NCBI GenBank assembly: GCA_963971225.1
Contig: OZ020270.1
Span: forward strand, 26,721,123 to 26,785,122
Source of the DNA: Melieria omissa
Taxonomy: Eukaryota > Arthropoda > Insecta > Diptera > Ulidiidae
Direction: 5' to 3'
Length of the DNA: 64,000 nt
The notes under the pieces are model-generated. The model made no database searches, was not told the DNA's origin, and saw only the letters and a program-made list of their open reading frames with translations. The translations under genes and the position numbers were made by a program. Positions 20,261 to 32,840 of this stretch are shown piece by piece (within the stretch, counting starts at the first letter, position 1; every line of letters begins with the position of its first letter).

Positions 20261-20889
20261 CCGAAGCTATCTTCAACAAATTTTTCCATCATCAGCAGAG
20301 CATTAATTGACCGATTGCTATTGGCTTTCAACCAAACTGTGAAATTATCGCGAATTTGCACTCAAGTCTTCACCGTAAAATGCCAATAACTTCCATTCGC
20401 GCAAATATGCGCAGCTAAAAATTGTAAAGCATAATCTACATACTTGCCAAAACAAAATATCAAAAAATTTCAAAAGTGATATTTAACGTTTTTTTTTTAA
20501 ATCACTTTTAAAATTTGAACTCACTTTTTATTCCCTCGCTTTCTTTACTTAATTTTCATCATAACGGTACTGCTCATAGGTGAGAGTAATCTGCAAAATG
20601 TTGGTCTTGTCAGACCTAGAGTATATAAAACTTACGACAATAGTAACTTTTAGAAACCTGCTCATAATTTATTTTAAAATATTCAACCTCAAAGTCAAAG
20701 CAAAAATTTGCTGTTTGTATACAATTTTTTTTCAACGCTGGAAGAGCGTACTTTAAGAGCTCATAACTTTTACGTTATCCAATATTTTTTCATAAAACTT
20801 CGGATTTCTCTTAACTGAAGTATTTCCAACAAAACCTCGTATTCAGATTTTTGCGCTTTTACAGTTGCATTTTGGCATTTTTGTCACAA

Positions 20890-22792
20890 CTCGCAACACT
20901 GTGCGTCGTCCGAGTTACGCTCCACCGCGCCAGGATTTCAACCTTCGGGTGCTTCTTCGGGGCTTCGCTCCAATCAGCCTTCTACTTCTTCCGTAGCTCA
21001 AACGAGTGAGCATCATACCTTCCATCAAAAAATACAGTCCACTACTAATACATCTTCTAATAGTCATTTTCCGAATCTTGCGTTTCCTCGAAACCAACGT
21101 GTACTTTTAGGTACAGCGCAAATCTATATTTGCCATTTGAATACCAATTATTCTGCTAGGGCTTTAATTGATCCAGGATCAGAAGCATCTTTCATTTCGG
21201 ATCGCCTTCGTAAATTGATTAACTTGCCTACGTTTGCTACACAAGCCAGCATATCTGGGGTTAATCAATCCTTTTCTGCAAGCGCTAATCGACTTAGCTC
21301 ATTTGTTCTCGGATCACCTACGGATCCAAACGTGAAAATCGAAGCCCTCGCTTTCGTACTTCCGCAAATCACTGGAAATTTGCCATCCTGTACAGTCGAT
21401 TCAGGACTACGTCATAAACTACGTCATAAACTCCTTAATTGGGCAGACGGAGACTTTTGGAGGACTTCCGCCATAGACGTACTTATCGGCGCCGACTTGT
21501 ACCCACAGGTGGTGCTCCATGGAATTCATCGCAATCTGTTTGGAAGTCTGACAGCTCAGCAAACCGTTTTCGGATGGACTTTTACTGGCCCCATTCCGGA
21601 TTCCGAAGTCAGGTGTTTTACAACGAAGGTGGACATCTCAACGGATTCTGGGTTGGACACAATTCTTTCTCGCTTTTGGGAAATTGAAGAGCCCCCTAGG
21701 AAAAGGATTCTATCGGATGCTGATCAATGGTGTGAGGACAACTACATGGCTACCACTCGACGGAATGAAGATGGGAGATACATTGTCTCTCTTCCTTTTA
21801 AAGTTAATTATCCTAACGAACTTTGCTTGGGAGATTCTCGAAATAGTACTTTACGGCAGTTCCTTCGGAACGAAGCTTCGCTTCTTAAAAAACCCGAATT
21901 CAAAGTTCTTTATGACCAGGTAGTTGACGAATACTTGCAGTTCTCGCATATGAAGTTAGTCGGTCCGCCTTCAAATCAGAGTTTGGCCACATATTGTTAT
22001 CTTCCGCATGCTGTCATTAAACCAGAAAGTCTTCCAAAAAAACTTCGTGTTGTTTTTAACGCTTCAAATAAAACTTCCAATGGTAATAGTTTGAATGATG
22101 TGTTGTACGTCGGTCCGGTGCTACAGTCTGACATAGTTTTACTTCTCCTAAGATGGAGACTTTTTCGATTTGTTTTCAATAGTGATATTCAAGAAATGTA
22201 TCGACAAATTCTTGTCGACCCAAGGCATCGTCCATTCCAACGCATTCTACATCGCTCTTCTACTGATGTGGAAGTCTCGGATTACGAATTACAAACGGTA
22301 ACCTTTGGTGTCAGCTGCGCACCATATCTTGCGATTCGCACTCTCCTTCAACTTGCAGCCGATTCTCAAGACACTTATCCCCTTGCCGCACATATTCTCC
22401 GACGATCCATGTATGTTGACGATGTTCTCGCCGGTGCGCATGATTTGCCTTCCGCTATAAAGGCCCGGAATGAACTCATTGACACTTTTCATGGTGCTGG
22501 ACTTTCCTTAAGAAAATGGACTTCAAATCGCAAAGAAATTCTAGTGGACCTTCCGAAAGAGCACCTATTAAAGGAAGACTTCTTAAGCTTTGAAGATTCC
22601 AGTTCTACAAAGGCTTTAGGGGTACGTTGGAACGCTTGTACTGATAATTTCTATTTCAAGGTTCCTGCTATTGAGCGAAAGGATTCGCAGACCAAAAGGG
22701 AACTTCTCTCCCTGATTCCCAACTCGAAGTCGTTATCTTTGTTCGTGCGTGTAGTCACATTAAGACACCATGGGTCCCTTTGCAAGCAGTGA
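20890..22792 (+). pseudogene. BEL/Pao pol fragment (A17 protease and RT)
   Basis: Open frame from about 20890 to 22792, with a Ser/Thr-rich linker, the BEL-type aspartic protease site ALIDPGSEASF near 21155, the spacer region (IGADLYP, FGWTFTGP), then reverse transcriptase with KLRVVFNAS, FNSDIQEMYRQI and the active site YVDDVLAG near 22410. The 5' end begins within the gag zinc-knuckle area, and family similarity ends after KRELLS near 22716, before RNase H and integrase. No LTRs recognised. Truncated at both ends, so immobile, though the internal frame is well kept. Confidence 0.9.
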
Positions 22793-23507
22793 GGTCCATG
22801 CGAGAGTTGATACAAGCCTTTATGAGAACTTGTGTGCAAAGCTGGGTCAGCGCTAATCAGGAATATTACATCTGAACCTACACGACCAGTTTAATGCTGA
22901 CGAACATTGAGCGTATTTCGAGGCCTGCCAGGGTTTTAACGGGACGGAGGCGATTATGCCATTAGCCTGGAAGCCATTTCTACAAGATTTCACTCTTGTA
23001 TACTGAGGTAACAGAATGCCATAATCGCCGGCCCAATAACTTCCGTGTCCTATACATTTATTCCAGTATGCCATAATTAAGACCTTACTGGGCTCGGTCT
23101 TAATGCAGTTTATGCCTACTGCCAGGCTTTAGTCGCAGCCGCTCCTAACCTAGAGACAGACGCTGACCAAGATAACTGCTCCTACGAGGCTGACGTTTCT
23201 TGGGTTTATTTTTGCCCTACTATGCCTACGCAGAGTGGGGGGACACCTTGATTTAAGAGGGGGTGCCGACTCGCCTCTGTCGCAGATTCATCTTTGGGTC
23301 GTGCTAGCATTTTTACCGCGCCCTCCGAATATGCCGCTCCTGGTCGGGGACTGCTTATTTGTCTGATGACTTATTCGCAGCTAACCCAGATATCTCTGGG
23401 TCGTTTCGCTATCCGCCACCTGCGACCCCTATGGTAGCCTAGAGCCGCATGAGCGACGACGACGGTAGCGTTGTTTGTTTGCGCAACAATGTAGCGGGCT
23501 GTGGCGT
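22793..23507. other. GC-richer unassigned sequence
   Basis: 22860-23450 is more GC-rich than its neighbours and looks like part of a repeat (possibly a non-coding end of a retroelement), but I recognise no domain or terminal structure. Confidence 0.3.
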
Positions 23508-24313
23508 CGCACAATGGGGTAAACATGCCGAAAACCCGCGCATTACGGCTAATCTTAAAGTTACGGGCCTAACTTTTTTTTTTATTTTTCGTAATCTACA
23601 TGCATGTAGCAGTCAGAAAACGCTTTTTGCATATTAATTGGACCAAAACTGGCTGCTATATAGCCATTCAAAGTTGGGTGTTTTTATACTCAATTTCATT
23701 TTGTCGACGTAACTTTTTTGATGGGTGTGCAAAAATCTCAATAAAATCGTTGTTTATAAATATGATCAAATATTTTTTAGCACACATAATAAGCATATTC
23801 CTACAATTAATTTGACATATAATTCTTTTACATGGCACATTTTCTTGTAAAGATATAAGTTCTCAAAGTTTGGGCAAAAACGACGATTTTTTAGGAAAAT
23901 GTCTTATTTTCGTGGTGTATAACTTTTATGGTTCATCATGGAACATCGAAACTCTTTAAGGAAGATAAGTGGGAACCTTCATAAAAAAAATGGTACCCAA
24001 TTTGTCTGCGGAAAGCTGCGGAATGGTTAGATTTTTGGACTTTTATTTACGTCTCTTAGTAAGAAAACAAATATATATGAACTGAAAACTTTTTAACGCG
24101 CGTATGGGTCGGTACGTTTATAACACTTGGTGCATATATGTAGTATTAAGAAAAAATAAATAAATAAAAATTGATGTGATTTATCACCAGAAAAGGAATT
24201 TACAAGTGGCCTAACTAAACTCTGGCATAAAAATGGGCATGGTATGACTACTTTTACGTAGGGTTGCCATATAAGCATACTTTGTTAAATTGGGAAAATT
24301 TATTATATTTATA

Positions 24314-24916
24314 GGGTGTTTTTTTTAGAGGTATAGAACTTCGAATTGAAATAAAACACAAGAAAATCGTTTTAATGTCCATCAATTTGGCTTTATTGGA
24401 AGGATAATTTTATGCCATTAATGTTTAAATATGATTTCGGGCATGTGGCCGCCGCGGCTGGCTCGAATAAAGCCAATTCTACAGCTCCACTTTTTAAAGT
24501 TGACGGACAAAGCTCCAATTGCTGTGCACGGTGGCGAATCGATTCATTCGGGTCCTCTTCAACATTTTGCTCTACAGCGGCAATTGTTTCTTCGGTGCGC
24601 ACTGTTCGACGTCTCTGCGGATGCGTATTATCACATAGAGTAAACATAGTGCGAAAACGACCCATGGTTAACCGAATTAGCTCTGATGGACGATTATGTC
24701 GACCATAAAATGGACGGAGCTTGTGGTAAACTTCGCGAACTGAACCATTATTTTCGAAATAAATTTGCACGATTTGCAAGCGTTGTTCTTTTGTCAACCT
24801 GTTCATGATGAAATGGCAAACCAAACTGAACATAAATGACATTAGAGTTGCCAGATTTGACCACAAAATGCCAGTTTTATTTCTATTCGGAAAACAAACC
24901 TCTAAAAAAAACACCC
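24314..24916 (-). mobile_element. mariner-type deletion derivative (MITE)
   Basis: 603 bp. Ends GGGTGTTTTTTTTAGAGGT and its inverse, flanked by TA (24312-24313, 24917-24918). The interior keeps both ends of a transposase on the minus strand but lacks the catalytic middle. Confidence 0.85.
24418..24806 (-). pseudogene. mariner-like transposase, N- and C-terminus only
   Basis: Starts MNRLTKEQRLQIVQIYFENN (HTH domain) at 24806 and runs through RTEETIAAVEQNVEEDPNES. It then jumps to a C-terminal stub whose proper frame reads GGHMPEIIFKH before a stop at 24418, a typical end for this group. The DDD/DDE core is deleted. Confidence 0.78.
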
Positions 24917-25399
24917 TATATATACTAACCAACGTCATCTGCAGTTTTGTGGTTATTAGTAACGGTAAGTGGGCGTGGTACTTCCCATTAACCCGTTATG
25001 AGCCGTATCAACCCGTATCAAATGGGTTTTGTTTAAATACGAGTTACCCTATATGATTGTATTTTATGTGGGTATTTTATTAAAGGAGGCGAAAAATCGG
25101 GGCGTGGCTACAATCTAGAGTTTGGGTTGATTTAAATACTATAACTTTGGTTTTGTTTTCACTAATGACGATTTTAAAAAATGCCTAATTGCCGACTGTA
25201 GGGTGGCGGTGCACGGTACAATAAATAAAAAAAATTATGGTGGGCCAATCTCCGAAGAGTTTTGAAGGAGGTGTCCAAATTTGAGGTATTTATCTTTAGC
25301 AGTTTAGATACTACAGCATAAAATAGGCAATGCGCGGGTTTTTGGCATGTTTACCCCATTGTGCGTTGCTTGTTTACTTCGCAGCAGCGGGCTGTGACG

Positions 25400-26105
25400 C
25401 CGCACAGTGGTTGATTCTGCCGACGTAGGTTGCAAATTCGATTTTGTCATGTTCGATTTGGGGGAAACTGTTATACTTGTCCGATAGATAAATGCTTGGA
25501 CCTAAGAAATCCGAAAACCTTAACTAAATTCGACAAATAGTTTTGCTTGTAGAGCCCGTCTAAGTTGAGCAATTTTTAGAGTGTGAAATAATATCAAGCA
25601 ATTTTCACTTTTTCGGCAAAGCTGAAGTTTTAAAGTACGAAAGGAGCAAATTAATTGAAACTTTTTGCACCAGCATCGTAAAAGAAGGCATTTGTAGTAA
25701 ATAATTAAATATAGAAAAAAAGTTGGTTGTTCGTGTTGTCTTTTCATAGGCACTCACTTGAAGCACTGTTTTTATCACTCTTTTTGAACTTTCGATAGAC
25801 TTTCAAAAAAAAGGGAAAATTGTTCACTAGTTTTCTGTGAGTACTGCCCTGGAAAGATCGGGTGCCCGATTTTGCCCGACTGGATTTTACAGCGATTTTT
25901 CTGTGGCCACCTCGCGCAATTTTGTGCTTTCGGGTGCGTGCGTTCGAACAAGTTCGTCAAGATTTTGATAGTGAATCAATTACACACAATTATAATCGTT
26001 GCCAGGGCATGCAAATTTGGATTTTGGCTTCATTTAAGAAGTGATACAAGCTTGCAACTCCATATTAAGTCGACTTTTTTTTTGCGTATATTGCTGTATA
26101 GTACA
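25400..26105 (+). repeat. Dispersed repeat B, copy 1
   Basis: About 700 bp, matching 54208-54487 plus 58530-58940, and again from 59257 (that copy is split by a LINE and a MITE). It runs through CACAGTGG-TGATTCTGCCG, TTGCACCAGCATCG and CCATATTAAGTCGAC. It provides the empty site for both insertions. No coding capacity seen. Confidence 0.88.
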
Positions 26106-26695
26106 GTAAAAGGGTATATTTTACTAAAAAAAAAATACTTAATGGCTGAAATTTTGAGGGTATGTTCGGGGGCATGTCCTGAGTCTAAAACTGAGTTTTC
26201 GTATTCGAGGGGGTGGGGAAGATACTACCCCCTTGCTTATTTAGGGGTGAGCTCGTTTTAACTACTTATCTCCGGTGCTATTGCTCGTACCGACAAGTCC
26301 GAGGGATCAAATTTGTGGGGAATAAAATTATCTATCTAATGATAATAAAATCGAGGTCATAGGTCGATTAGGTGAATCGCAATGGCCGGTCAAAGGCCAA
26401 AAGTGAGGGATAGTTTTCGTTTTTCGTGAATACCGTGAAACCGGTAGGTTTTTTCGCATACTGCTTCGATACCATTTTAAAGTACTTGAAATTACCTACA
26501 AAATGAGTGCTCGAACACTCATCTACTATAAATAGTTTGCCGTCAATCCAACGACCAAGTTGACCGCGTGCGCCGATGTTGACCGCGCGCGCTGTACGTG
26601 CGAACACGTAGAGAGTGCAATGTATGCGCAATGAGTACTTCTCGCGCCGTGCGCGGCGATATTCTATATTCTTTGCTTATATCTATGTGCATTGC
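26106..26695. other. Intergenic, includes part of repeat C
   Basis: No gene supported. 26673-26703 (TTATATCTATGTGCA...CTAAAAC) matches 59531-59557 and is the left flank of the P element insertion. Confidence 0.5.
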
Positions 26696-26702
26696 CTAAA
26701 AC

Positions 26703-26733
26703 CAAAGAATATGAAGTAATATAGAACGCGCAT
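26703..26733 (+). repeat. Left 31-bp TIR of P copy 1
   Basis: Perfect inverse of 30727-30757. Its first C doubles as the last base of the CTAAAACC target duplication. Confidence 0.9.
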
Positions 26734-27212
26734 GTGGGCACAAAAGTGTTTTCGGCTGTTATGATGCGAGCGGGAAGAGCGAAGCGTAGGCATTTGAGAA
26801 TGTTAAGTTCATAACATTTTCTGTTAGATTTTCGTAGGACAACAGCAAAAAGCAGTGTTATTGTTCGCAACGGCTTCACTCGTGTACATTGAAATGGTGG
26901 TTGTTGCAGCGTATTGTTCGCTCAATCAGTTTTTGCATGTATGTTTCTTGATCATGTTTGCCCAAGCGCAAGCAAACAGCAAACAACGAACCAAAGCATC
27001 GTCATCATCGTTTCAGCGAAGATGACTCGGGATTCGCTAATGTTTTTGTTGTTGTCGTTTATTGTGTGTATGCTTTTTGGGTTTTGCTGCACAAATTGCT
27101 GTAATGTCACTATCAATCGAAGCTTTGTGGTGTATGGCTGTATGCTCAAATGCTGCGCTTTGATTGATTTTTAAAACCTGCAAATATTTAAACGTTGCAA
27201 TTTGCAATTTTC

Positions 27213-27416
27213 ACAAATATTTTTACGTGACGAGTTCCAAGTAAAATCATTTGTTTATATTTTGACGTGGTTGATACCAATTTTGAACCTTTTGCAGCGG
27301 TTTTTTTTGACGTGGTTGAATCCAATTTGAAATTTCTACAAATATTTTTACGTGGCGTATTCCAAGTAAAATTATTTGTTTATATTTTGACGTGTTTGAT
27401 ACCAATTTTGAATTTT
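27213..27416 (+). repeat. Tandem duplication in the P element leader
   Basis: ACAAATATTTTTACGTG... starts at 27213 and again at 27338 (period 125 bp), including TTCCAAGTAAAAT and TTTGACGTG-TTGATACCA. It lies just upstream of the transposase ATG, in the presumed promoter or leader. Confidence 0.75.
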
Positions 27417-27483
27417 TTTGAGAAGTATTTTAACGCCATTGTCCAACATTGTAATTCTATTTTGTGTTTCGGCTTGTTACAAT

Positions 27484-29992
27484 ATGGCTACAAATATAAA
27501 GACAAATAGAAATTCCTCAACGTCTGGAATTCAATGTTGTGTTCGCAGTTGCAAAAAATCGAGACGACAATGCGAGAATCTTAGATTATTTAGACTCCCC
27601 GCTGCTGATTTCGTGTTTGGCCAAATTTGGCGCGAAAAATGCAATATATCTTATGACGACTATAACCGAAAACTGTATATTTGTGAAATTCATTTCTCCA
27701 GTACTTATGTAGGAAAAAGGTTTCTAAAAAAGGATGCGATTCCAACCTTAAACTTAGACGAAGATCATGAGATTTCGGATGAAGAATTTTTAGAACCAGA
27801 TTCTTCATTGAAGCGACCACGTTATGATGACATAGTATACAGTAATTATATTAATAACCCATTATTACAAAAAGAAATACAGCGAAAATTCAAAAAAATT
27901 AACGAAAAATTGCGAAAAGAAAAGCGCTTTATTTTAAAATCCTAGAATTGTTGTTCAAAGACTTTAAAAAATTCAATTGATTCTTTAAAACATATCAACT
28001 TGGAATCCAAAACATTTTGTAAACTTTTACTTAGCACCCGGCCAAAAGAATATTCTGACGAAGTGAAATATTTAGCGCAAAATATTTTTTATATTTCACA
28101 ATCAACATATTCTTTCCTAAGAGATAAGTTAAATTTCAATTTGCCACATATCAGCACTTTAAATCGGTGGGCTTCAATAAAGTTTCTTCAGCCCGGTATC
28201 AACAATGTGGCTTTTGAATTCATTAAAAAGATGTGCTTAGGTTGAAGGAAAAAAATGAAAATAATATGGTTGTTTTAATGGACGAAATGGCAATACGTAG
28301 AATTACGATACAATCAAAAACTAGATTTAATTGACGGATTTGAATGCACAGGCTTCGAAAGAACAACAAAAATTGGTAAGCAAGTATGTGTATTTATGTT
28401 GAAGTCCATGTTCTCGAGTTGGTGTTCAATTTTAAACTATTTTGTGTCAGAGAATGGATTAACAGCAGATACCTTGTGCAAAATAATTAAAGAAAATCTT
28501 AAAATTTTAAGCAATTTTGGTATAGTAGTGAACGTTTTGGTTTGTGATCAGGGGTCTTCTAATAGAAAGTGTTTCTCCGACTTAGGCGTATGTATAGAGA
28601 AACCATACTTTCAATTTCAAAATCAAAAAATTTATTGCATGTTCGATTGCCCACATTTAATCAAGTCATTGCGAAATGGTTGGCTTAAATGCGACTTGAA
28701 ACCGCCTGATGGTTTAGTTAGCTTTAAAGTAGTTCAAGAGCTTTGGGAGAGGGAAGAAAATTGTAAAACCAAAATGTGCCCAAAATTGACTAGACAACAC
28801 ATATTTCCAAATTCATTTGAAAAAATGCGTGTTAAATTTGCCACGCAAGTGTTCAGTAAAACAGTTGAAGCTGCTATCAGAGCAATTTCAGACATAAGTG
28901 GATTTAAAAAAATCTCACAAGAGGTAGCGTTATCCACAGCTGATTTTATAGCAAAAATTGATCAAATATTTGATTGCATGAATAGTGGATCTTTGTATGC
29001 AGATAACTGCTACCGATCTTAATCTGAAGATTAAGAAAGAATCGCACACATTTATTCAAACATTTTTATATTATCTAGAGGAAGTGAAATTTGTTGATGA
29101 AAAAAAACGAGTTTTCTTCCTAGATGGCATGAAACTATCCTTAAAATCGGTCCTTCTACTTGTGGATGAAATATTAAAAGATTATTCGGACAAGTTTTTT
29201 ATTATGACAAAGGCCTTTAACCAGGACAAGTTGGAGAATACGTTTGCTGTGTTAAGGCAAAAAGGACGTAATAACTGTAACCCCTCTGTAGCCGAACTTA
29301 ATAATATCTTAGCCAGGTTATTAGCCTTTAAAATAATAAAGTTTAGCTCCTCTACCAATTGTGAAGAGACGCAAGATTCAATGACTAATTTAATTTCAAG
29401 CGCTTCTTTTAATGAGGATGTTTTGCAGACTAATGGCGATGATAATGACAATGAAATCCTGGAAAATCTTGATCTAAGTAGTGAGATGCACGAGGCGTAT
29501 TTTGTAGGTGACACCTTTTGTAATCCGAAAGATATTAACTTAGAGCTGGTTTCCATGAGGTATTTTGTTGGATACGTAGCGTACAAAATCATTCCTAAAT
29601 TAAATTGTGAAAAATGCGGTGACGAATTGAGAAAAAGAGATGAAGTTTTGACTGCTCCAAGTGAAATTTTTATTTTTCACAAAAATTATCAGTCAATTTC
29701 TGATTTTGGTAATCTTTTTGCTCCTTCCAATTCCCTAACGAATGTATGCATAAAACATATTTTAATTTTTCATAAAATCGTCGAAGCAGAACCTGAAAAA
29801 ATTGGTATTAAGGTACACGTTTTACAATCTTGTAAAAATGCTACACCTGAATGGTTCCATGGTGAGTGCTGTAACCATAGAGTCAAAATTTTAGATTTTC
29901 TTATTTTAGTTCTTCTACGAAAACACTGCATGTGGGCTGTGCAAAAAGGAAGTTCGAAAGAACGAAAATTGAAAATAATTGTTGGCAAATAA
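27484..29992 (+). pseudogene. P-element-like THAP transposase with frameshifts
   Basis: ATG at 27484. N-terminal THAP zinc finger, C2CH type: CCVRSC near residue 18, then YICEIHF, then an acidic segment and a coiled-coil-like stretch. The catalytic region includes VVLMDEMAIR (28270-28300), VCDQGSSNRKCF, a GTP-binding-region-like segment, and the conserved C-terminal KAFNQDKLENTFAVLRQKG (29208-29265). Lesions: in-frame TAG at 27943-27945, frame changes near 28235, 28310 and 29005. Otherwise long open stretches, so decay is recent. Unlike the Drosophila P gene, I could not place introns with confidence; some breaks could be introns instead. Confidence 0.88.
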
Positions 29993-30726
29993 AAAAATTC
30001 GTATTAAAAATTATTATTTATGAAAGATAAATTAAAACGAAAGTAAAACAATAAACATAAAACCTTACAATAATATTTTTAATAAATAACTATAAACGCT
30101 CTTGTGCAACATGTTTGCACCCATATTTTACTACACCAAGTTCATGCATTTTTTTTGCTAATTGTAATTTGCTTGTGATTATAAAAAAGAAAGCAGAAAT
30201 AGCGACGCAACAATTAGCAACAACATCAATGCTCTCCCGCCTGCACGGCACAGCGCAAAAAACAGTATACCGCTAACTTTTTTTTGTTTGCCAATATAAT
30301 AATTAGGTATCGGATTTATATGCAAAAACTATACAAAAACTATGCAAAAAATGCAAAAATACGCAAAATATGCAAACATATGCAAATATACAGTGCATAT
30401 GTTAGCTCATTCTTAATATTTTTCAATAAAAATATTTTCTGTCTTGGTCCCGCTCAAATCGGAAGCTCCAAAAAAATATGCATTCGCATATAAATCCGAT
30501 CCCTAATAATAATGCTATTCCCCGCGACAACAAAAGCAGCGTTCATCGTCATATTTATCATATGGCGCAACAGCAGCGAGAATACGAATGAGTACAGAAG
30601 CGACTTCAATTCACATGTTACGCCAAAGTTACAGAGATTTCTGCTGTTAGTAACAGAGGGTTCTGCTGTCAATAACAGAGGGTACTACCAGCAGTACCCG
30701 CCATACAACGCGTTTGCTTGTATGAG

Positions 30727-30757
30727 ATGCGCGTTCTATATTACTTCATATTCTTTG
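30727..30757 (-). repeat. Right 31-bp TIR of P copy 1
   Basis: Perfect inverse of 26703-26733, followed by CTAAAACC. Confidence 0.9.
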
Positions 30758-30765
30758 CTAAAACC

Positions 30766-31192
30766 CACTTATATGTCTGTGCTGTTCAAAAATCTCACAA
30801 CGGGTAAAAACCTAAGAACAGCAGGTACCTGCTATTACTAGAAGCTTAGTGCCTGCTATTTGAATGTAAGTAAAGTTAGTTTCGAATTTAATTTAAACTA
30901 ACCATCACTTCAACTCCGCCACTGCAACCCGAAGAAGAAGCACAATAATGTTTTTAAAAAATTCGAAGCTGTTTGAAATATTTAATTTCGAAGACAAAGG
31001 AGCAGTTCGTTCTGGTTACGTCGAAGGAAGTTTGCCTGCAGCCAAAACATCTACGACTAAAGAGAAGATATCCAGGACTTATCTATCAAGTTAAAATGGA
31101 TTGCGGCAAATCGTACCAAATTCAATTTTGTCCAGAGTAATGAGGAGTGGTTAGAAAAAATAATATACTTCGATGCAAAAGATGCATATAGC
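30766..31192 (+). pseudogene. Gene-like repeat C, copy 1, 5' part
   Basis: Matches 59545-59985. An ATG at 30948 begins MFLKNSKLFEIF and later YVEGSLPAA, but a deletion and stop break the frame at about 31095, after which KWIAANRTKFNF-like coding continues in another frame. Interrupted on the left by P copy 1 and on the right by P copy 2; the coding sequence resumes at 32671. Function unknown. Confidence 0.75.
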
Positions 31193-32670
31193 CAAAGAAA
31201 ATTAACATACAGAATGCGCATGTCATACAAGTAAAAATTTTGTATGGCGGGTTCTAACATTGGAACCCGCGCTCTGCTCGCACAGATCACGTATGTGGTG
31301 AGAGCGTTGCTTTGCAAGCGAGAACGTAGTTTTATGTGTTGCGCTCTTTGGTTGCGCTCACTGCAGCGAGTGTGCGTTGTGGCGTGAAATGATTGCAAGG
31401 TGAAGACGAACGCTGTTGTTGTTGTTGCGCTGGCGAAAAGCTGAAATTGTAAAACGATTTATGATTTCTGGCTGGCTTTTGTTCTTCTTCTACAAGCCTG
31501 CACGGCGTCGCATATTGCTCCTGAACTTATTGCAGACTGTAGTGTGCGCAAAATCATAGAAAAGAAAATAAAATATGGTTGGCATGACGACTTATATGGT
31601 CGCTACAAACAAAGTTCCTGAAGAATTTATCAAAAAAGTAGACCTAATATTTGATTGCATGAATAGGGCAATCGGATAATTGCTTTAGATCGGCTTTACA
31701 ATTAAATAATGAGTCGTACGAATTTATAAAGATTTTTTTAATTATTTGAAAGATGGTAAATGTATGGATGATTAAAGTTTTATTTTTAGAACTAAAATCT
31801 GTTTTTTAATCACTGATAAAATTAAGCAATAACCCACATAAATGTTTTATAACAAACAAGTTTTTCAACCAAGATAAATTAGAAAATACTTTTGCAATTT
31901 TGGGACAAAATTTAAGTAGTACTCGGTCAAGTGTAACAACTAATTTCGAAGATACACAGGATTCTATGAATCAAAACCTACTACATGCTGAGACAGACGA
32001 AACTGTCTTTTTATTATTTTATTTCAGCAGTAATTACAACAAATTATTTTGTGGATAAAAACTTCGACAATCGACTAAAAATTAACATAGATAATAATTG
32101 TGGCATATGTTTCCAAAAACTAAGAAATGATAACCTTTTCACTGCGCTAAGTGAAACATTTTCCATACAAATTATCAATCGGTTACAGACATTTGCTACC
32201 TATTTGCTTCTTCAGATTTTCTGGTGAATGCTGTGACAGTAAATTAAAAAAAGGAAGTTCCAAACGATGCAAAACATAAACAATAAAAAAACAACAAAAG
32301 AAGAGCTGTTTACATTTTTCTCGAGCTGTGTACACATAAAAACTACAACAACAACAAACAATGGCGTCGTTGAAACGACGATCATTGCGCTGGCTGGTGT
32401 TGCTGTGAGAAATTTGCACAAAAAATTATTGAGTGACCAAAACAACCACCAACGCCTCAAAGTACACAGGAGAAGCGGTACTTTCACTTCATGTGCGTTT
32501 GTTGTAGCCCGTGCTTCAGTTCGCACAGTCAATGAGCGTAAACTGAAGCGCTTGCTCTCCTGCTGGCACCACTCTTTCCCTTTTGTGGCTTCCCCCCGCT
32601 CTTGAAGCTCGCAAACAAAAATTTGAATTTTTGAGCTCAGATGCGCCTTCTATACACTTCATATTCTTTG
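31193..32670 (+). mobile_element. P-superfamily transposon, copy 2, decayed
   Basis: Left end CAAAGAAAATTAACATAC and right end CACTTCATATTCTTTG are diverged copies of the 31-bp TIR of copy 1. Flanks ATATAGCC (31186-31193) and ATATGGCT (32671-32678) look like an 8-bp duplication with two changes. Removing the element rejoins the reading frame of repeat C (DAYGLSDDQPSTS). Internally it is a remnant of the same transposase. Confidence 0.8.
31617..32270 (+). pseudogene. Decayed P-like transposase, copy 2
   Basis: Fragments match copy 1: FIKKVDLIFDCMN (against FIAKIDQIFDCMN), FFNQDKLENTFAIL (against AFNQDKLENTFAVL), and TNFEDTQDSM (against TNCEETQDSM). Many stops and deletions. Confidence 0.85.
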
Positions 32671-32840
32671 ATATGGCTTAAGCGATGACCAACCCTCGAC
32701 ATCAAAGGCGGCAAAAGGAAGGCCGAAAAAGTCAACTCAGGACTGTGCGTCATTCACTAAAAAAAAGGAAGCTTATGGAGGCAACGGGAAAAATAACTTC
32801 CACCCACTTTTCAGAAGCTTTGATCATAAAATAAAATAAG
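32671..32840 (+). pseudogene. Gene-like repeat C, copy 1, 3' part
   Basis: Continues the frame of 30766-31192 after the P insertion: YGLSDDQPSTSKAAKGRPKKSTQD. KGRPKK resembles an AT-hook. It ends in frameshifted sequence before 32840. Confidence 0.6.

Larger units (their letters stand above)
23508..25365. repeat. Block bounded by 37-bp inverted repeats
   Basis: 23508-23544 and 25329-25365 are inverted copies with one mismatch (core GTTTACCCCATTGTGCG on the right). Between them is AT-rich DNA with the 603-bp mariner derivative. No transposase of its own. May be a DNA element or the remains of one; no clean target duplication found. Confidence 0.6.
26704..30757 (+). mobile_element. P-superfamily DNA transposon, copy 1
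   Basis: Inverted repeats of 31 bp (26703-26733 and 30727-30757; core AAGAATATGAAGTAATATAG) agree perfectly, the length known for the Drosophila P element. The 8-bp direct duplication CTAAAACC flanks it (26696-26703 and 30758-30765). The unoccupied sequence CTAAAACCCACTTAT is seen at 59550-59564, confirming the insertion. It carries a THAP-type transposase gene with several small lesions. Confidence 0.93.

Noticed and set aside
26914..27174. Cysteine-rich small protein of 86 residues
   Set aside because: Lies in the leader of the P element; no sign of conservation or signal structure, and its starting context is poor.
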